Source: Haloferax mucosum ATCC BAA-1512
GTDB lineage: Archaea > Halobacteriota > Halobacteria > Halobacteriales > Haloferacaceae
DNA: 64,000 bases
Assembly: GCF_000337815.1 (NCBI RefSeq)
Contig: NZ_AOLN01000011.1
Coordinates: 62,001-126,000, forward strand
Direction of reading: 5' to 3'
Under the pieces are notes generated by a model. That model saw only the letters and a program-made list of their open reading frames with translations. It was not told the DNA's origin and did not search any database. Positions 55,568-62,769 of this stretch are shown one piece after another (position 1 is the first letter of the stretch; the number at the start of each line of letters is the position of its first letter). The position numbers and the translations under genes were made by a program.

Positions 55568-56113
55568 AATCGGTTCTAAATTTCCAATCGAGGACAAGAG
55601 ACTCAACCATTCAGAATTTCGTAGAAAAGGCCAGATATCTCGACACCACTAAGATTAGCTTCATAAAAGGTCTGAGTCAGTAAGACCACCCTACCAAGCG
55701 ACTTGTTGGCGGCCTCGGAGCCACCAAGTCCCCAGAAAACCCGTCCTGACGACGCTCCGACCGACGTACCCACAGCTAACGAATATTTTCTTACGAGACA
55801 CTATGCGACTGGAATCTTAGTTAGTGAATCGGTGGTGGCTGGTCTGAGTCGAGATTTATCGGCTATCGACCCCCGTCAGTCTCGGCGTTACCAACAAGTG
55901 TTACAGCAAGAGACTACGAGACAGCCGTCTCTCGGTCCTTCGATTCTTCCGTAAAATTCGGATGGACTCGCGGGGTCCCCGTGAGCGAAGCGAACGGGGG
56001 CAAGCGAGTCCATTGACTGCAGTGAACGTAGTGAACGAAAGGAAATGGACTCGCGGGGAAGGTCCCGGTCGGGAATCGCACGGGGCTGTGCGGCTGGCAG
56101 GTAGTGTTGTGAC
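55568..56113. other. non-coding region with inverted and direct repeats
   Basis: About 545 bases between the orphan gene and the end of the integrase gene. A short open frame at 55703-55954 has no recognisable product. The right part holds an inverted repeat and its direct copy (listed separately), next to the integrase stop, where an attachment or regulatory site could lie. Confidence 0.5.
55964..56058. repeat. 10-base inverted repeat with a third direct copy
   Basis: ATGGACTCGC (55964-55973) is inverted at 56006-56015 (GCGAGTCCAT) and repeated directly at 56045-56054. The two direct copies share the longer ATGGACTCGCGGGG. Between them, AGTGAACG is also repeated. The layout recalls recombinase or replication-protein binding arrays. 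Confidence 0.7.
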
Positions 56114-57115
56114 TCATGGCAGGTTCTGGATTCGAACGTTCATCTTCTCGCGCGGGGTCCGCGCGTCGTAGTGCTGGTACAGGATGTCGAGCGACACGTC
56201 CGACCGCTCCGAAATCGTCTCCGGCGAGACCTCGCGGTTGAGGTAGGCCGTGATGTGTCCTCGACGAACGGCGTGGGGCGACCGCGACGACGGGCACCGA
56301 CTCGGATAGCCGTCTGACCCGACCGCGTCGCACGTCGCTGGCTCGCGGTCGTGCGGGCACTCGCCGTATTCGCAGGGGCGCGTCAGCTTCCCGACCCACT
56401 TGTAGATGGTATCGCCGGTCGGACGCCCGTACTTCGACGTTATCAGCGGGCGGCGGCCGTGGTCGTCGGTAACGCTGTGACGGTTCGTCGCGGCGTACTC
56501 GTCTACAATCTCGAACCACTCAGGGCCGAGGTAGACCCACCGCTCGCCTTTCGTGCCGTTCTTCAGTGCCGTATCGGTCTCCGGCCGGTGGACCAACTCG
56601 ACGGCGTGGTCGTCGGCGTGGAGGTCGCGGACATCGAGTGCCCGAAGCGAACCCCGACGCATCCCAGTTCGCCAGAGCAACGCCATGATGACGTGCTCGC
56701 GGCTGGCGTACTGGTAGCGGTCAAGATAGCTGAGAATCGCCTCGGCACGGTCTGCCGACAAGTGGATGTCTCGTGCTTCGGCACCGTCAGGGAGTTCCGG
56801 AGCGTGGACACGCTCGCGTAGTCCCTCCTCGACGCCCTCAATGTCAGCCCAGTAGCCGAGTGCCGCGCGTACGGTGCTGAGTTGCTTCTGAAGCGTAATC
56901 GGGGCGATGTCTCCCCGACGCCACGCAACGAAGTCGGCGAGGTCGCGGCCGGAGAGGTCGTTTAGGTTCTCGATGCCGACCTCCTCGCACCAGTCGAGGA
57001 AGTGGTTCAGCCGAGTGCGCGAGTTCTGCAGGGTCGACTCGCGGACGCTCGGTTCACGGTGACGCAGGAAGCGCGTGACGCCCTCCTCGGGGGAGAGCGG
57101 TTCGAGGTCGGTCAC
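56114..57115 (-). CDS. int: tyrosine-type site-specific integrase
   Basis: A 333-residue recombinase. A SAM-like core-binding domain (about 10-105) precedes the catalytic domain with R153 or R154 (GMRRGSLRAL), H281 and R284 (PHAVRRGH) and Y316 (YQHYDART). Four cysteines (C248, C253, C262, C274) in an insertion before the HxxR box probably bind zinc, as in other haloarchaeal integrases. It starts with GTG, overlapping the upstream gene by 4 bases, and is the last gene of an eight-gene train. Confidence 0.93.
   Translation of the reverse strand: MTDLEPLSPEEGVTRFLRHREPSVRESTLQNSRTRLNHFLDWCEEVGIENLNDLSGRDLADFVAWRRGDIAPITLQKQLSTVRAALGYWADIEGVEEGLRERVHAPELPDGAEARDIHLSADRAEAILSYLDRYQYASREHVIMALLWRTGMRRGSLRALDVRDLHADDHAVELVHRPETDTALKNGTKGERWVYLGPEWFEIVDEYAATNRHSVTDDHGRRPLITSKYGRPTGDTIYKWVGKLTRPCEYGECPHDREPATCDAVGSDGYPSRCPSSRSPHAVRRGHITAYLNREVSPETISERSDVSLDILYQHYDARTPREKMNVRIQNLP
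57101..57115. repeat. 15-base direct repeat at gene start, copy 1
   Basis: TTCGAGGTCGGTCAC (start codon and first codons of the integrase gene, read on the minus strand) is repeated exactly at 57268-57282, at the start of the next upstream gene. The copies are 167 bases apart, exactly one small gene. Confidence 0.85.
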
Positions 57116-57282
57116 TCGTCTCCCTCCGCTTCGTCAGGCCACCGGACGAGGTAGTGCGCGCCGCTACGGGAGATGTCGTGGATGATGCCGAGGTCGTCGT
57201 CGTCGAGGTTGTTGTTGACCTCTCTGGCGGTTTCTGAATCCCACGCTTCACCAATTTGAGCGATGATTTCGAGGTCGGTCAC
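57112..57282 (-). CDS. 56-residue acidic protein
   Basis: Starts with GTG at 57282 and ends in TGA overlapping the integrase GTG. The product is acidic with a helical first half (MTDLEIIAQIGEAWDSETAREV) and a strand-rich end (GAHYLVRWPDE). The first five codons match those of the integrase. The overlap arrangement on both sides supports the gene. No family is recognised. Confidence 0.65.
   Translation of the reverse strand: MTDLEIIAQIGEAWDSETAREVNNNLDDDDLGIIHDISRSGAHYLVRWPDEAEGDE
57268..57282. repeat. 15-base direct repeat at gene start, copy 2
   Basis: Exact copy of 57101-57115 at the GTG start of the 56-residue protein gene. Confidence 0.85.
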
Positions 57283-57470
57283 GCTCCACCCCGCTTGTCG
57301 AGCTTGCGCCGAGCACGGTACAGGAGCGTCCGCACAGTCGACGGGTCACGTCCGGTCCGACGGGCGAACTCGGTCGGCGTCTCGTCGCCCTCGTCGACGG
57401 CGAGGTAGGCGTCAGTCTCCGCGGGCGAGAGTCCCGCGGTGAACGTCCCGAGATTCGTCTGGGCGCTCAT
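57279..57470 (-). CDS. sigma-region-4-like helix-turn-helix protein
   Basis: A 63-residue DNA-binding protein. The helix-turn-helix is visible in LSPAETDAYLAVDEGDETPTE and RRTGRDPSTVRTLLYRARRKL, which resembles region 4 of sigma factors or a Trp-repressor-like HTH. It starts at ATG 57470 inside the stop of the upstream gene (ATGA) and overlaps the next gene by 4 bases. It probably regulates the element. Confidence 0.75.
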   Translation of the reverse strand: MSAQTNLGTFTAGLSPAETDAYLAVDEGDETPTEFARRTGRDPSTVRTLLYRARRKLDKRGGA

Positions 57471-57637
57471 GGTTTCCTCCAGCCAGCGAACACGCGTTCG
57501 CCGCAGTACTCGTGAACGACGTAGTCGGTGACTCCAGCGACCCGCGCGAACTCGTCTAAGTGGTTGACCTCGACGCTCATGTGGGGGTCGTCGGAGTACA
57601 CGCGCCGTCCGCAGACTGCGCAGGAAACGACGCTCAC
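57467..57637 (-). CDS. small Cys-containing (zinc-finger-like) protein
   Basis: A 56-residue protein starting with GTG at 57637. CAVCGRRV near the N-terminus and HEYCGERV near the C-terminus are a likely C2HC zinc site. It overlaps its neighbours by 4 bases on both sides. An internal ATG is possible but would lose the first Cys pair. Confidence 0.68.
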   Translation of the reverse strand: MSVVSCAVCGRRVYSDDPHMSVEVNHLDEFARVAGVTDYVVHEYCGERVFAGWRKP

Positions 57638-57867
57638 GCGTTGACACCTCCGAGTTCCGTCTGGGCGTCGTCGTGTCGATGGCGACCGTCGGGCTGGATG
57701 GTGCGGATGTCGTCGGCCCACTCGCGCAGTCGCTCGCGGGCACCGTTCACCTTCTCGTCGAGTTCTTCGAGGGAGTCGGCCGAGACCTCGACCTGCATCT
57801 TCTCTTTGTCCTGTGACCCGGTGCCGCGGGTGACGACGAGCTTCACGTCGAACGACTCGTCACTCAT
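57634..57867 (-). CDS. small acidic alpha/beta protein
   Basis: A 77-residue protein. A strand (FDVKLVVTRGTG) is followed by EVSADSLEELDEKVNGARERLREWADDI, a long amphipathic helix. No family is recognised. It overlaps both neighbouring genes by 4 bases. Confidence 0.68.
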   Translation of the reverse strand: MSDESFDVKLVVTRGTGSQDKEKMQVEVSADSLEELDEKVNGARERLREWADDIRTIQPDGRHRHDDAQTELGGVNA

Positions 57868-58046
57868 TCCTCTAGCACCTGCTCGACGTTCTCGCGCGGG
57901 ACCCACGTCGAGGACGGGCCGCCGCAGAGACGGACGTAGTCGTCGTAGATTTCGATGCGGCCCTCGTGTCGGGCACTCGCACCTTCGTAGTAGAACGCAG
58001 TACCGTTCTCAATGACGGCGACAGGCGTCGGGTGAACGGTCGTCAC
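57864..58046 (-). CDS. small beta-rich protein
   Basis: A 60-residue protein starting with GTG at 58046. Short strands (AVIENGTAFYYEG, GRIEIYDDYVRLCGG) suggest a small beta barrel. It overlaps both neighbours by 4 bases. No function can be assigned. Confidence 0.65.
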   Translation of the reverse strand: MTTVHPTPVAVIENGTAFYYEGASARHEGRIEIYDDYVRLCGGPSSTWVPRENVEQVLEE

Positions 58047-58165
58047 GAGTGAACCACCTCGCCGCAGTCGCAGTACGCAACGCTGGACTTACGTGCCGCG
58101 CGCGACTGCTCCGAATCGGGGACCTCCGGGTTGCTGGCAGGCGCTTTGGACGGTCCCCTGTTCAT
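58043..58165 (-). CDS. 40-residue protein
   Basis: A very short gene (ATG 58165) with a Pro/Ser-rich start and a CDCGEVVH end that may bind a metal. Its reality rests on the 4-base overlaps with both neighbours in an otherwise tightly packed train. Confidence 0.5.
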   Translation of the reverse strand: MNRGPSKAPASNPEVPDSEQSRAARKSSVAYCDCGEVVHS

Positions 58166-58347
58166 GCTTCTGCGGGCGGTTCGTCGGTCAGTTGGAGTTC
58201 GGGCGTCTCGAACGGTGAGTCCGGTGCCTGCTGGATGAGGTGACGGACGTACGCCGCACGCGATTTCCCGTGAACTCGGGCGTTTTCGTCGATTTTCTCT
58301 AGCATCTCCGGCGGCATGGAGATGCTCACGTTTACTGAGACTTCCAT
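58162..58347 (-). CDS. ribbon-helix-helix (CopG-like) regulator
   Basis: A 61-residue protein with the RHH pattern: strand VSVNVSISMP, helix PEMLEKIDENARVHG, then KSRAAYVRHLIQQA. It is the first gene of the leftward train that ends in the integrase and is divergent from a second RHH-like gene, so it may control the integrase train and the switch between lysogeny and growth (inference). Confidence 0.83.
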   Translation of the reverse strand: MEVSVNVSISMPPEMLEKIDENARVHGKSRAAYVRHLIQQAPDSPFETPELQLTDEPPAEA

Positions 58348-58431
58348 TGCGCTTGGTAGTATTGTAACGAGTTACTTATTACTTACTCCCTAAGCGACCA
58401 CATCAACGAGGTAGTATCTTCCCAAGGTATT

Positions 58432-58456
58432 CAATCATTGAATCAATAAATGATTG
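58432..58456. promoter_or_regulatory. inverted repeat between divergent RHH genes
   Basis: CAATCATT (58432-58439) and AATGATTG (58449-58456), an 8-base inverted repeat with a 9-base spacer, ends one base before the ATG at 58458. RHH dimers often bind such short inverted repeats. It could be an autoregulatory operator. Confidence 0.5.
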
Positions 58457-58457
58457 T

Positions 58458-58685
58458 ATGAGCACCGCCTACGAGACCGATGGAAGTGGGTCCCGGAATA
58501 TCTCTCTCAAAGTGGGTGACGATTTTGTCAAAAACTTTGACCGTGCCATAAAGAGAGGCCAACTAAATGGGGAACTGCCGATGGATATGTCCCGGAGCGA
58601 GGCTATCCGGCGTCTGATGAAACTGGCAATTGAAGACCCCTCACTTCTCGCCAACGAGCAACGAGAGGATTCGGAGGAAATGTAG
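58458..58685 (+). CDS. RHH-like small DNA-binding protein
   Basis: A 75-residue protein. A strand (RNISLKVGDDFVKNFDRA) and a later helix (SRSEAIRRLMKLAIED) fit a ribbon-helix-helix regulator. The gene is less GC-rich than the core chromosome. The stop TAG is followed at once by the GTG of the next gene. Confidence 0.7.
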   Translation: MSTAYETDGSGSRNISLKVGDDFVKNFDRAIKRGQLNGELPMDMSRSEAIRRLMKLAIEDPSLLANEQREDSEEM

Positions 58686-58958
58686 GTGAACCAGTTTAAT
58701 TGGCACCACTCTACCCGACTGAAGAAAGAGCTATCTCGCTCATGCAAGTTTTGGGTTGGCGATATTTTAGAAGATAGTGGTGGGACAAGATGGGAAGTTG
58801 ATGATGTTGCATTCTCTGTTGGAGAGTCCGAGCCAATCTACAAAATCGGGAGGTACTGTGAACCAGACTCTGACTGGAGAAAACGAATCTTCGTTGAGGA
58901 TATGAAAGTAATTGAAGAATCGACTCGCCCTACACCACGCAATAGCCAGCGATACTGA
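58686..58958 (+). CDS. small protein of unknown function
   Basis: A 90-residue protein starting with GTG immediately after the preceding stop, so it is co-transcribed with the RHH-like gene. It contains a KFWVGDILEDSGG segment and SEPIYKIGRY, suggestive of a small beta-barrel fold. It could be a partner of the upstream protein; a toxin-antitoxin pair is possible but not shown. Confidence 0.6.
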   Translation: MNQFNWHHSTRLKKELSRSCKFWVGDILEDSGGTRWEVDDVAFSVGESEPIYKIGRYCEPDSDWRKRIFVEDMKVIEESTRPTPRNSQRY

Positions 58959-58961
58959 CCA

Positions 58962-59546
58962 CTATAACCAGTCTATCTTCTCCATCCCTCGCGCCTGTGC
59001 TTCGAGACTGTACGCTCCAAGGTAGTGTTCCCTAAACGTCTCCCAGTCCTCCCAACCGCCCCACTCCATCACTAGACCCGGTTCGACCTCTGCGCCGACT
59101 AGCAGTGTCCCCCACGTCCGACGTAGGTCGTGTGGACCGAGGAACGACCAACCAACGTCTTCGGTCTCCTCGACCAGTTGCTCACCAGCTTTGGTGACCC
59201 AGTTGCGAACTGTCCGAGTCGTTCGGTCAACGACCGGCGTGTCACTCGGTTCGTCTCGGTAGTCACCGACGGCCGCAATCGTCGCCGCGAGGTCGGTCGG
59301 GATGGGCGTCTCGCGGTACTTCGAACCCTTCCCCTCCCACACACGGAGGAACTTCCCGACCTCAGTATCGACTACGTCGTCTGGTGTGACATCGACGACC
59401 TCAGCGACACGAAGCCCACACCGAGCACCGAGCGCGAAGGCAACCCGCTGTTCAGTCCCGTCCGCGACATCGAGGAGCGTATCAACTTCGCTCCGACTGA
59501 GCCACACCTTCTTTCCGTCCTTGCTGTCGTAGTCCTGCATCTTCAT
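58962..59546 (-). CDS. minimal tyrosine recombinase
   Basis: A 194-residue recombinase made of the catalytic domain only. The catalytic residues are R46 (GARCGLR), H139 and R142 (PHDLRR), W165 and Y175 (REHYLGAYS). It lacks the SAM-like core-binding domain of normal integrases. Such short forms occur in haloarchaeal viruses and may act as invertases or as helpers of the main integrase. Its stop faces the stop of the preceding gene 3 bases away. Confidence 0.87.
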   Translation of the reverse strand: MKMQDYDSKDGKKVWLSRSEVDTLLDVADGTEQRVAFALGARCGLRVAEVVDVTPDDVVDTEVGKFLRVWEGKGSKYRETPIPTDLAATIAAVGDYRDEPSDTPVVDRTTRTVRNWVTKAGEQLVEETEDVGWSFLGPHDLRRTWGTLLVGAEVEPGLVMEWGGWEDWETFREHYLGAYSLEAQARGMEKIDWL

Positions 59547-59660
59547 TTCCGGTTACCTCACATCTCGGAAGAATATCGCTAGTATCCTAGTCTTTTCGCC
59601 GTGTGCAGGACTCAAATCGGGCCGAATCTTTCCGACTCTCAGGTCTTTTCGGAGACAGGG

Positions 59661-59885
59661 TCAACGAGCGACGATAGCCGCGTCGATGTCGTGATTTTCC
59701 ATTCTCACAGCCTCGTCGAGAACGATAGTTCTGTCTGTATGTTCATTTAAGATGCGAACCTGTCGTTCTGCCTCTTCTTTCGATCCAAGGTGAGCGATCT
59801 CCATTTCAAACCAGTCTTCGTCAAGGTCAACTGCGTTAAAGGCACTATGCGTCACAACTACATTGTAAGTCTTTGATTCAGTCAC
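59661..59885 (-). CDS. small acidic protein
   Basis: A 74-residue protein with a GTG start at 59885, from a moderately AT-rich gene. The sequence alternates strands and a helix (KEEAERQVRILNEH). No family is recognised. Confidence 0.6.
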   Translation of the reverse strand: MTESKTYNVVVTHSAFNAVDLDEDWFEMEIAHLGSKEEAERQVRILNEHTDRTIVLDEAVRMENHDIDAAIVAR

Positions 59886-59986
59886 GATAACAAATTTACA
59901 TTATCACATCATCAATGTTGGGGCGAAGGCGACAGTACAACTGAGGTCCATACGGCGCATCTCGCGGCGGGTCACGTCGGGAAACG

Positions 59987-60223
59987 TCACGACCTGACCA
60001 CCCGGTCGTACGTCTTCTCGAAGATGTCCGCATCGCACGGGTACACCTCGCCCTCGACACCGATGAGGAGATAGTCACCCGGCTCAGCAACAACCGTCCC
60101 CTCGCGCGTCTCGACCTCGACGCGCTGGCGGACCTTCGCCGCCTGAATGACGACTGGGCGCTTCCGGTAGTAGCGCCATTCGTGGCCGTCGCCCGGAACC
60201 TCGTCCTCGACGATTCGGGTCAC
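59987..60223 (-). CDS. phage-type PGDY-motif protein
   Basis: A 78-residue protein with RYYRKRPVVIQAAKV, then AEPGDYLLIGVEGEVYPCDADIFEKTY. Small proteins with this PGD(Y/W)-x-GVxGExYPC-DIF pattern are common in tailed-phage and provirus genomes, with unknown function. It starts with GTG overlapping the ATPase stop by 4 bases, so the ATPase and this gene are coupled. Confidence 0.75.
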   Translation of the reverse strand: MTRIVEDEVPGDGHEWRYYRKRPVVIQAAKVRQRVEVETREGTVVAEPGDYLLIGVEGEVYPCDADIFEKTYDRVVRS

Positions 60224-60837
60224 CCGTACACCTCCTGCGTCTCCGCGCGGTGCAGTACGTTCATCCGCTTGTCGAAGGCGACGTACTGGTATGGCTCGGT
60301 CGGGAGGTCGTCGCGGGGGATTTTGAAGTACCGCAGGAACCCGTCGTGAAAGACCGACCACTCACCGACCCACACCCAGTATTTGCACTGCTTGATGGGC
60401 GTGTACTCCAAGTCTGATGGGTCCTGCGTGGCGATGACAACTTTCAGGCCCTTGTCGCGGTCTTCGTGGAGCATCTTCTTCACCGGGTTGTCAGACTCAA
60501 CCTCACCGTCAGGGAGAACGTTGTGTCCCTCGTCAAATACAACCTGCGTCGGGAAACCCGTCGCTTCGTGGTACTCGTGGGCGACCTTTCGTGCCTGCCG
60601 TGCGGTTTGAAGCGGCGTTTCGGTCACCCAGTTCAGCCGCGTTGCGTCCGATGCGCGGGCCTCGCCGATTGACCGGACCGTCGCGGCGTCGTCAAGGTCG
60701 CGCCCGGTGATGCCGTCGGTATCAGTGAAGTTGACCCAAATGCTCAGGCCGGGGAACTCGGCGTGCATCTCGCGCATGAGCGTCGTCTTCCCGCCGCCGG
60801 AGTCACCCGCGACGAGCGTGTGAAACGCCTGCATCAT
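60220..60837 (-). CDS. packaging-type P-loop ATPase (FtsK/HerA class)
   Basis: A 205-residue ATPase. Walker A GDSGGGKT is at 11-18, Walker B VVFDEGH at about 99-105, and a polar sensor residue in VVIATQDP at about 133-140. Small ATPases of this kind power genome packaging in membrane-containing icosahedral viruses such as SH1 and P23-77. ATG 60837 is used; GTG 60840 and ATG 60834 are alternatives. It overlaps the upstream gene. Confidence 0.8.
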   Translation of the reverse strand: MMQAFHTLVAGDSGGGKTTLMREMHAEFPGLSIWVNFTDTDGITGRDLDDAATVRSIGEARASDATRLNWVTETPLQTARQARKVAHEYHEATGFPTQVVFDEGHNVLPDGEVESDNPVKKMLHEDRDKGLKVVIATQDPSDLEYTPIKQCKYWVWVGEWSVFHDGFLRYFKIPRDDLPTEPYQYVAFDKRMNVLHRAETQEVYG

Positions 60838-61286
60838 CACACCCCCGCCGCGGCGAGCGCCGCGGGGTCATCGTCGGCTTCTTCCTCATCTTGACTGGAC
60901 TCATCGGTGTTCTCGTCCTGTCTCATCGAGGATATGACCGGCAGTCCGAACAGAAGTGTGCCGACGAAACCATCGACCACGGGTGGCGTCCCGTCGCCGC
61001 CGCTCACCCGGATAAGCATCCGAAGGTGGTAGCGAGACCACCGCGGCAAGTCGGGGTACTCCTTTGCGAGTTGGTCAACTGTCGGCCCTGTCGCACTCGA
61101 ATCAAAGAGCGATGCGAAAAAGCCGCCCGAGGAGTTGCTTTCTGTCTCGCCTGTATCCACTTCAGGCGCGCCCTCAGCGGCCGCGTGGTTCGGTGCGACT
61201 ACGCCCGCGTTCGGGACGCCAGCGTCACGTACGAACGTGTCACCGGGCGATGGAGGAGTCTGCCGCGTTGTGTCGTCCTCAGACAT
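60837..61286 (-). CDS. putative virion-associated membrane protein
   Basis: A 149-residue protein. The first half is Pro/Gly/Asn-rich and disordered; the second half has basic residues (LPRWSRYHLRMLIRV) and a hydrophobic segment (GFVGTLLFGLPVI, about 105-120), then an acidic tail. The location next to the ATPase suggests a structural or packaging role. No family is recognised. Confidence 0.6.
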   Translation of the reverse strand: MSEDDTTRQTPPSPGDTFVRDAGVPNAGVVAPNHAAAEGAPEVDTGETESNSSGGFFASLFDSSATGPTVDQLAKEYPDLPRWSRYHLRMLIRVSGGDGTPPVVDGFVGTLLFGLPVISSMRQDENTDESSQDEEEADDDPAALAAAGV

Positions 61287-61728
61287 CGTACACCTCGCCG
61301 CAGGAACTACACACGCGGTCGTGTTGTCTCAGGAGCGTCGCCCCCTCTGGAGAGGGATTTCGGGCACGGAGAACTGCATTCGCATCGAAGTAGTCTGGAG
61401 AACCACAGTCAGGACAGCTATCGTCGTCTTCGATGTCGCGTCCACCGTCTGTGATAGGTTCGGGCGCGCCGTGGATTGGGTTCCCGCCGTCGGTCAGTGC
61501 AGTCTTCGTATCCGTCGCCTCGATGCCCTCCGGCTCCGGTGGGTCCGATGAGTCACTGTCGGGGACTGAACCACGCTCGCCAGTATCGCGTAGTGGCTGA
61601 ATCATCGTGTCCCAGTCACGAAGCGGACACCCCGTCCGGTGGTTGTGTACTCCCTGCGCCGCGTAGAACAGCCCGCAGTGTTCACACTGCTGGTCCGTGG
61701 GGTTCTGAGGCTCTTTACTACCGTTCAC
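61279..61728 (-). CDS. two-zinc-finger protein
   Basis: A 149-residue protein starting with GTG at 61728. The N-terminal finger uses C15, C18, H28 or H30, and C34 (CEHCGLFYAAQGVHNHRTGC). The C-terminal ribbon has CPDCGSPDY and CSSCGEVYD. The middle is disordered. It overlaps the next gene by 8 bases and could be a viral regulator or DNA-binding protein. Confidence 0.7.
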   Translation of the reverse strand: MNGSKEPQNPTDQQCEHCGLFYAAQGVHNHRTGCPLRDWDTMIQPLRDTGERGSVPDSDSSDPPEPEGIEATDTKTALTDGGNPIHGAPEPITDGGRDIEDDDSCPDCGSPDYFDANAVLRARNPSPEGATLLRQHDRVCSSCGEVYDV

Positions 61729-61907
61729 GCAACGACCCCCGAAAGCATCGAGACGGCCGACCGAATGAAGTGTACTACACTGCTGAGCGCGCCACACTCG
61801 GCGAGGACGCCGATTCCGAACGCACTCCGTACGAATGGTCTTGTTTCCTCAGAACCCCGTAGATAGGCCACGAGCGTTCCAAGAACCAGTGTCGGATAGC
61901 CAATCAT
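61725..61907 (-). CDS. small membrane protein
   Basis: A 60-residue protein with one or two hydrophobic stretches (MIGYPTLVLGTLVAYL; IGVLAECGALSSVVHFI). The ATG at 61907 is chosen; a TTG at 61931 is an alternative. It overlaps the zinc-finger gene by 4 bases and is the first gene of the leftward packaging-ATPase group. Confidence 0.6.
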   Translation of the reverse strand: MIGYPTLVLGTLVAYLRGSEETRPFVRSAFGIGVLAECGALSSVVHFIRSAVSMLSGVVA

Positions 61908-61961
61908 CTGTGCTGGACACTCATTCCACAACGATTGTAAATGTGTGAGTACTATGCGACG

Positions 61962-61982
61962 CTCAATAATTGAATTATTGAG
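61962..61982. promoter_or_regulatory. perfect 21-base palindrome (operator candidate)
   Basis: CTCAATAATT-G-AATTATTGAG is a perfect 10-base inverted repeat around one base. It stands between the divergent ATPase group and structural group, about 55 bases from each start. Its AT-rich core could also serve as a TATA region, so a bound regulator could control both directions. Confidence 0.7.
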
Positions 61983-62035
61983 TGTATTTCACTACACTTC
62001 CTCTTTTTTCACAATCGCCCGTTGTCGGAGACGCA

Positions 62036-62233
62036 ATGGCAAAAATTCCGCTCGAACTACTCGGTACCGAGGTCGATACGGACGACCCCGGTGAATCTGC
62101 ACAGAACCTCGGCTTCGCGGCCCTTGGCGTCACCCTGACGATGGGTGTCGTTGGAGCGGGCGCGTATCTGTTCAACATGGCCCGTGAGAAAGCAGGCGTC
62201 GATGACAGTGACGTGTCGATTCCGGGGGTCTAA
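62036..62233 (+). CDS. small single-span membrane protein
   Basis: A 65-residue protein with one membrane span (LGFAALGVTLTMGVVGAGAYLF, about 26-47), flanked by charged ends. It is the first gene of the rightward structural group. In membrane-containing haloviruses such small proteins sit in the virion membrane. An upstream in-frame start at 61982 is rejected because it lies in the palindrome. Confidence 0.72.
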   Translation: MAKIPLELLGTEVDTDDPGESAQNLGFAALGVTLTMGVVGAGAYLFNMAREKAGVDDSDVSIPGV

Positions 62234-62236
62234 AGC

Positions 62237-62758
62237 ATGGAGACACTCCGATACAATCCCGGTCTCATCAACGTCGGTAACGCACGCCCTATCAACGCCG
62301 ATGACCTCGATAAGGTGACTCTCAAAGCAGGCACCGAGGTCCCCATCTACTCGAAGAAGGTCAAGAACGACAAACTCCTGTTCTGGGGTGCTGGCGGGAA
62401 AGACCGCGAATCCGCAGACACGAAGTTCTTCTTCTGCGACCTCGTCGCAACCGGGAACGGCACCGGCACCGCCGGCGACGCCGTCCGAGGCGAACTTATC
62501 GCCGTCATCACTGATTCCGACCAAGAGCGAGTAAAGGCAGAGTTCACGCTTGGCGACTTGGGTCACCTCGCGGACGCACGAACGTCTGACAACCCGATGC
62601 CGGTGATGTACGCGCTCGCACCCTACGCGAAGCCCGGCCGTCATATCGAACTGCGCATCCGCGCGTCGAGTTCGTCCGACGGCGTCGAAATCGACAACAC
62701 GGAGGACCCCGGCAACGCATCGAGCGCCCGGCTCTGGTACTCCCAGGTCTCGAACTGA
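62237..62758 (+). CDS. candidate small major capsid protein
   Basis: A 173-residue beta-rich protein with no signal or membrane span. The start (METLRYNPGLINVGNARPI) is followed by alternating strands and turns. Its length is the same as or close to that of the small single-jelly-roll capsid protein of P23-77/SH1-type viruses, and it lies close to a packaging ATPase. The capsid role is inferred from context and size. Confidence 0.55.
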   Translation: METLRYNPGLINVGNARPINADDLDKVTLKAGTEVPIYSKKVKNDKLLFWGAGGKDRESADTKFFFCDLVATGNGTGTAGDAVRGELIAVITDSDQERVKAEFTLGDLGHLADARTSDNPMPVMYALAPYAKPGRHIELRIRASSSSDGVEIDNTEDPGNASSARLWYSQVSN

Positions 62759-62769
62759 GGTTCACTACC

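Noticed and set aside
55703-55954. 83-residue open frame
   Set aside because: No start signal, no recognisable product, and mixed composition; it could be real but I cannot support it.
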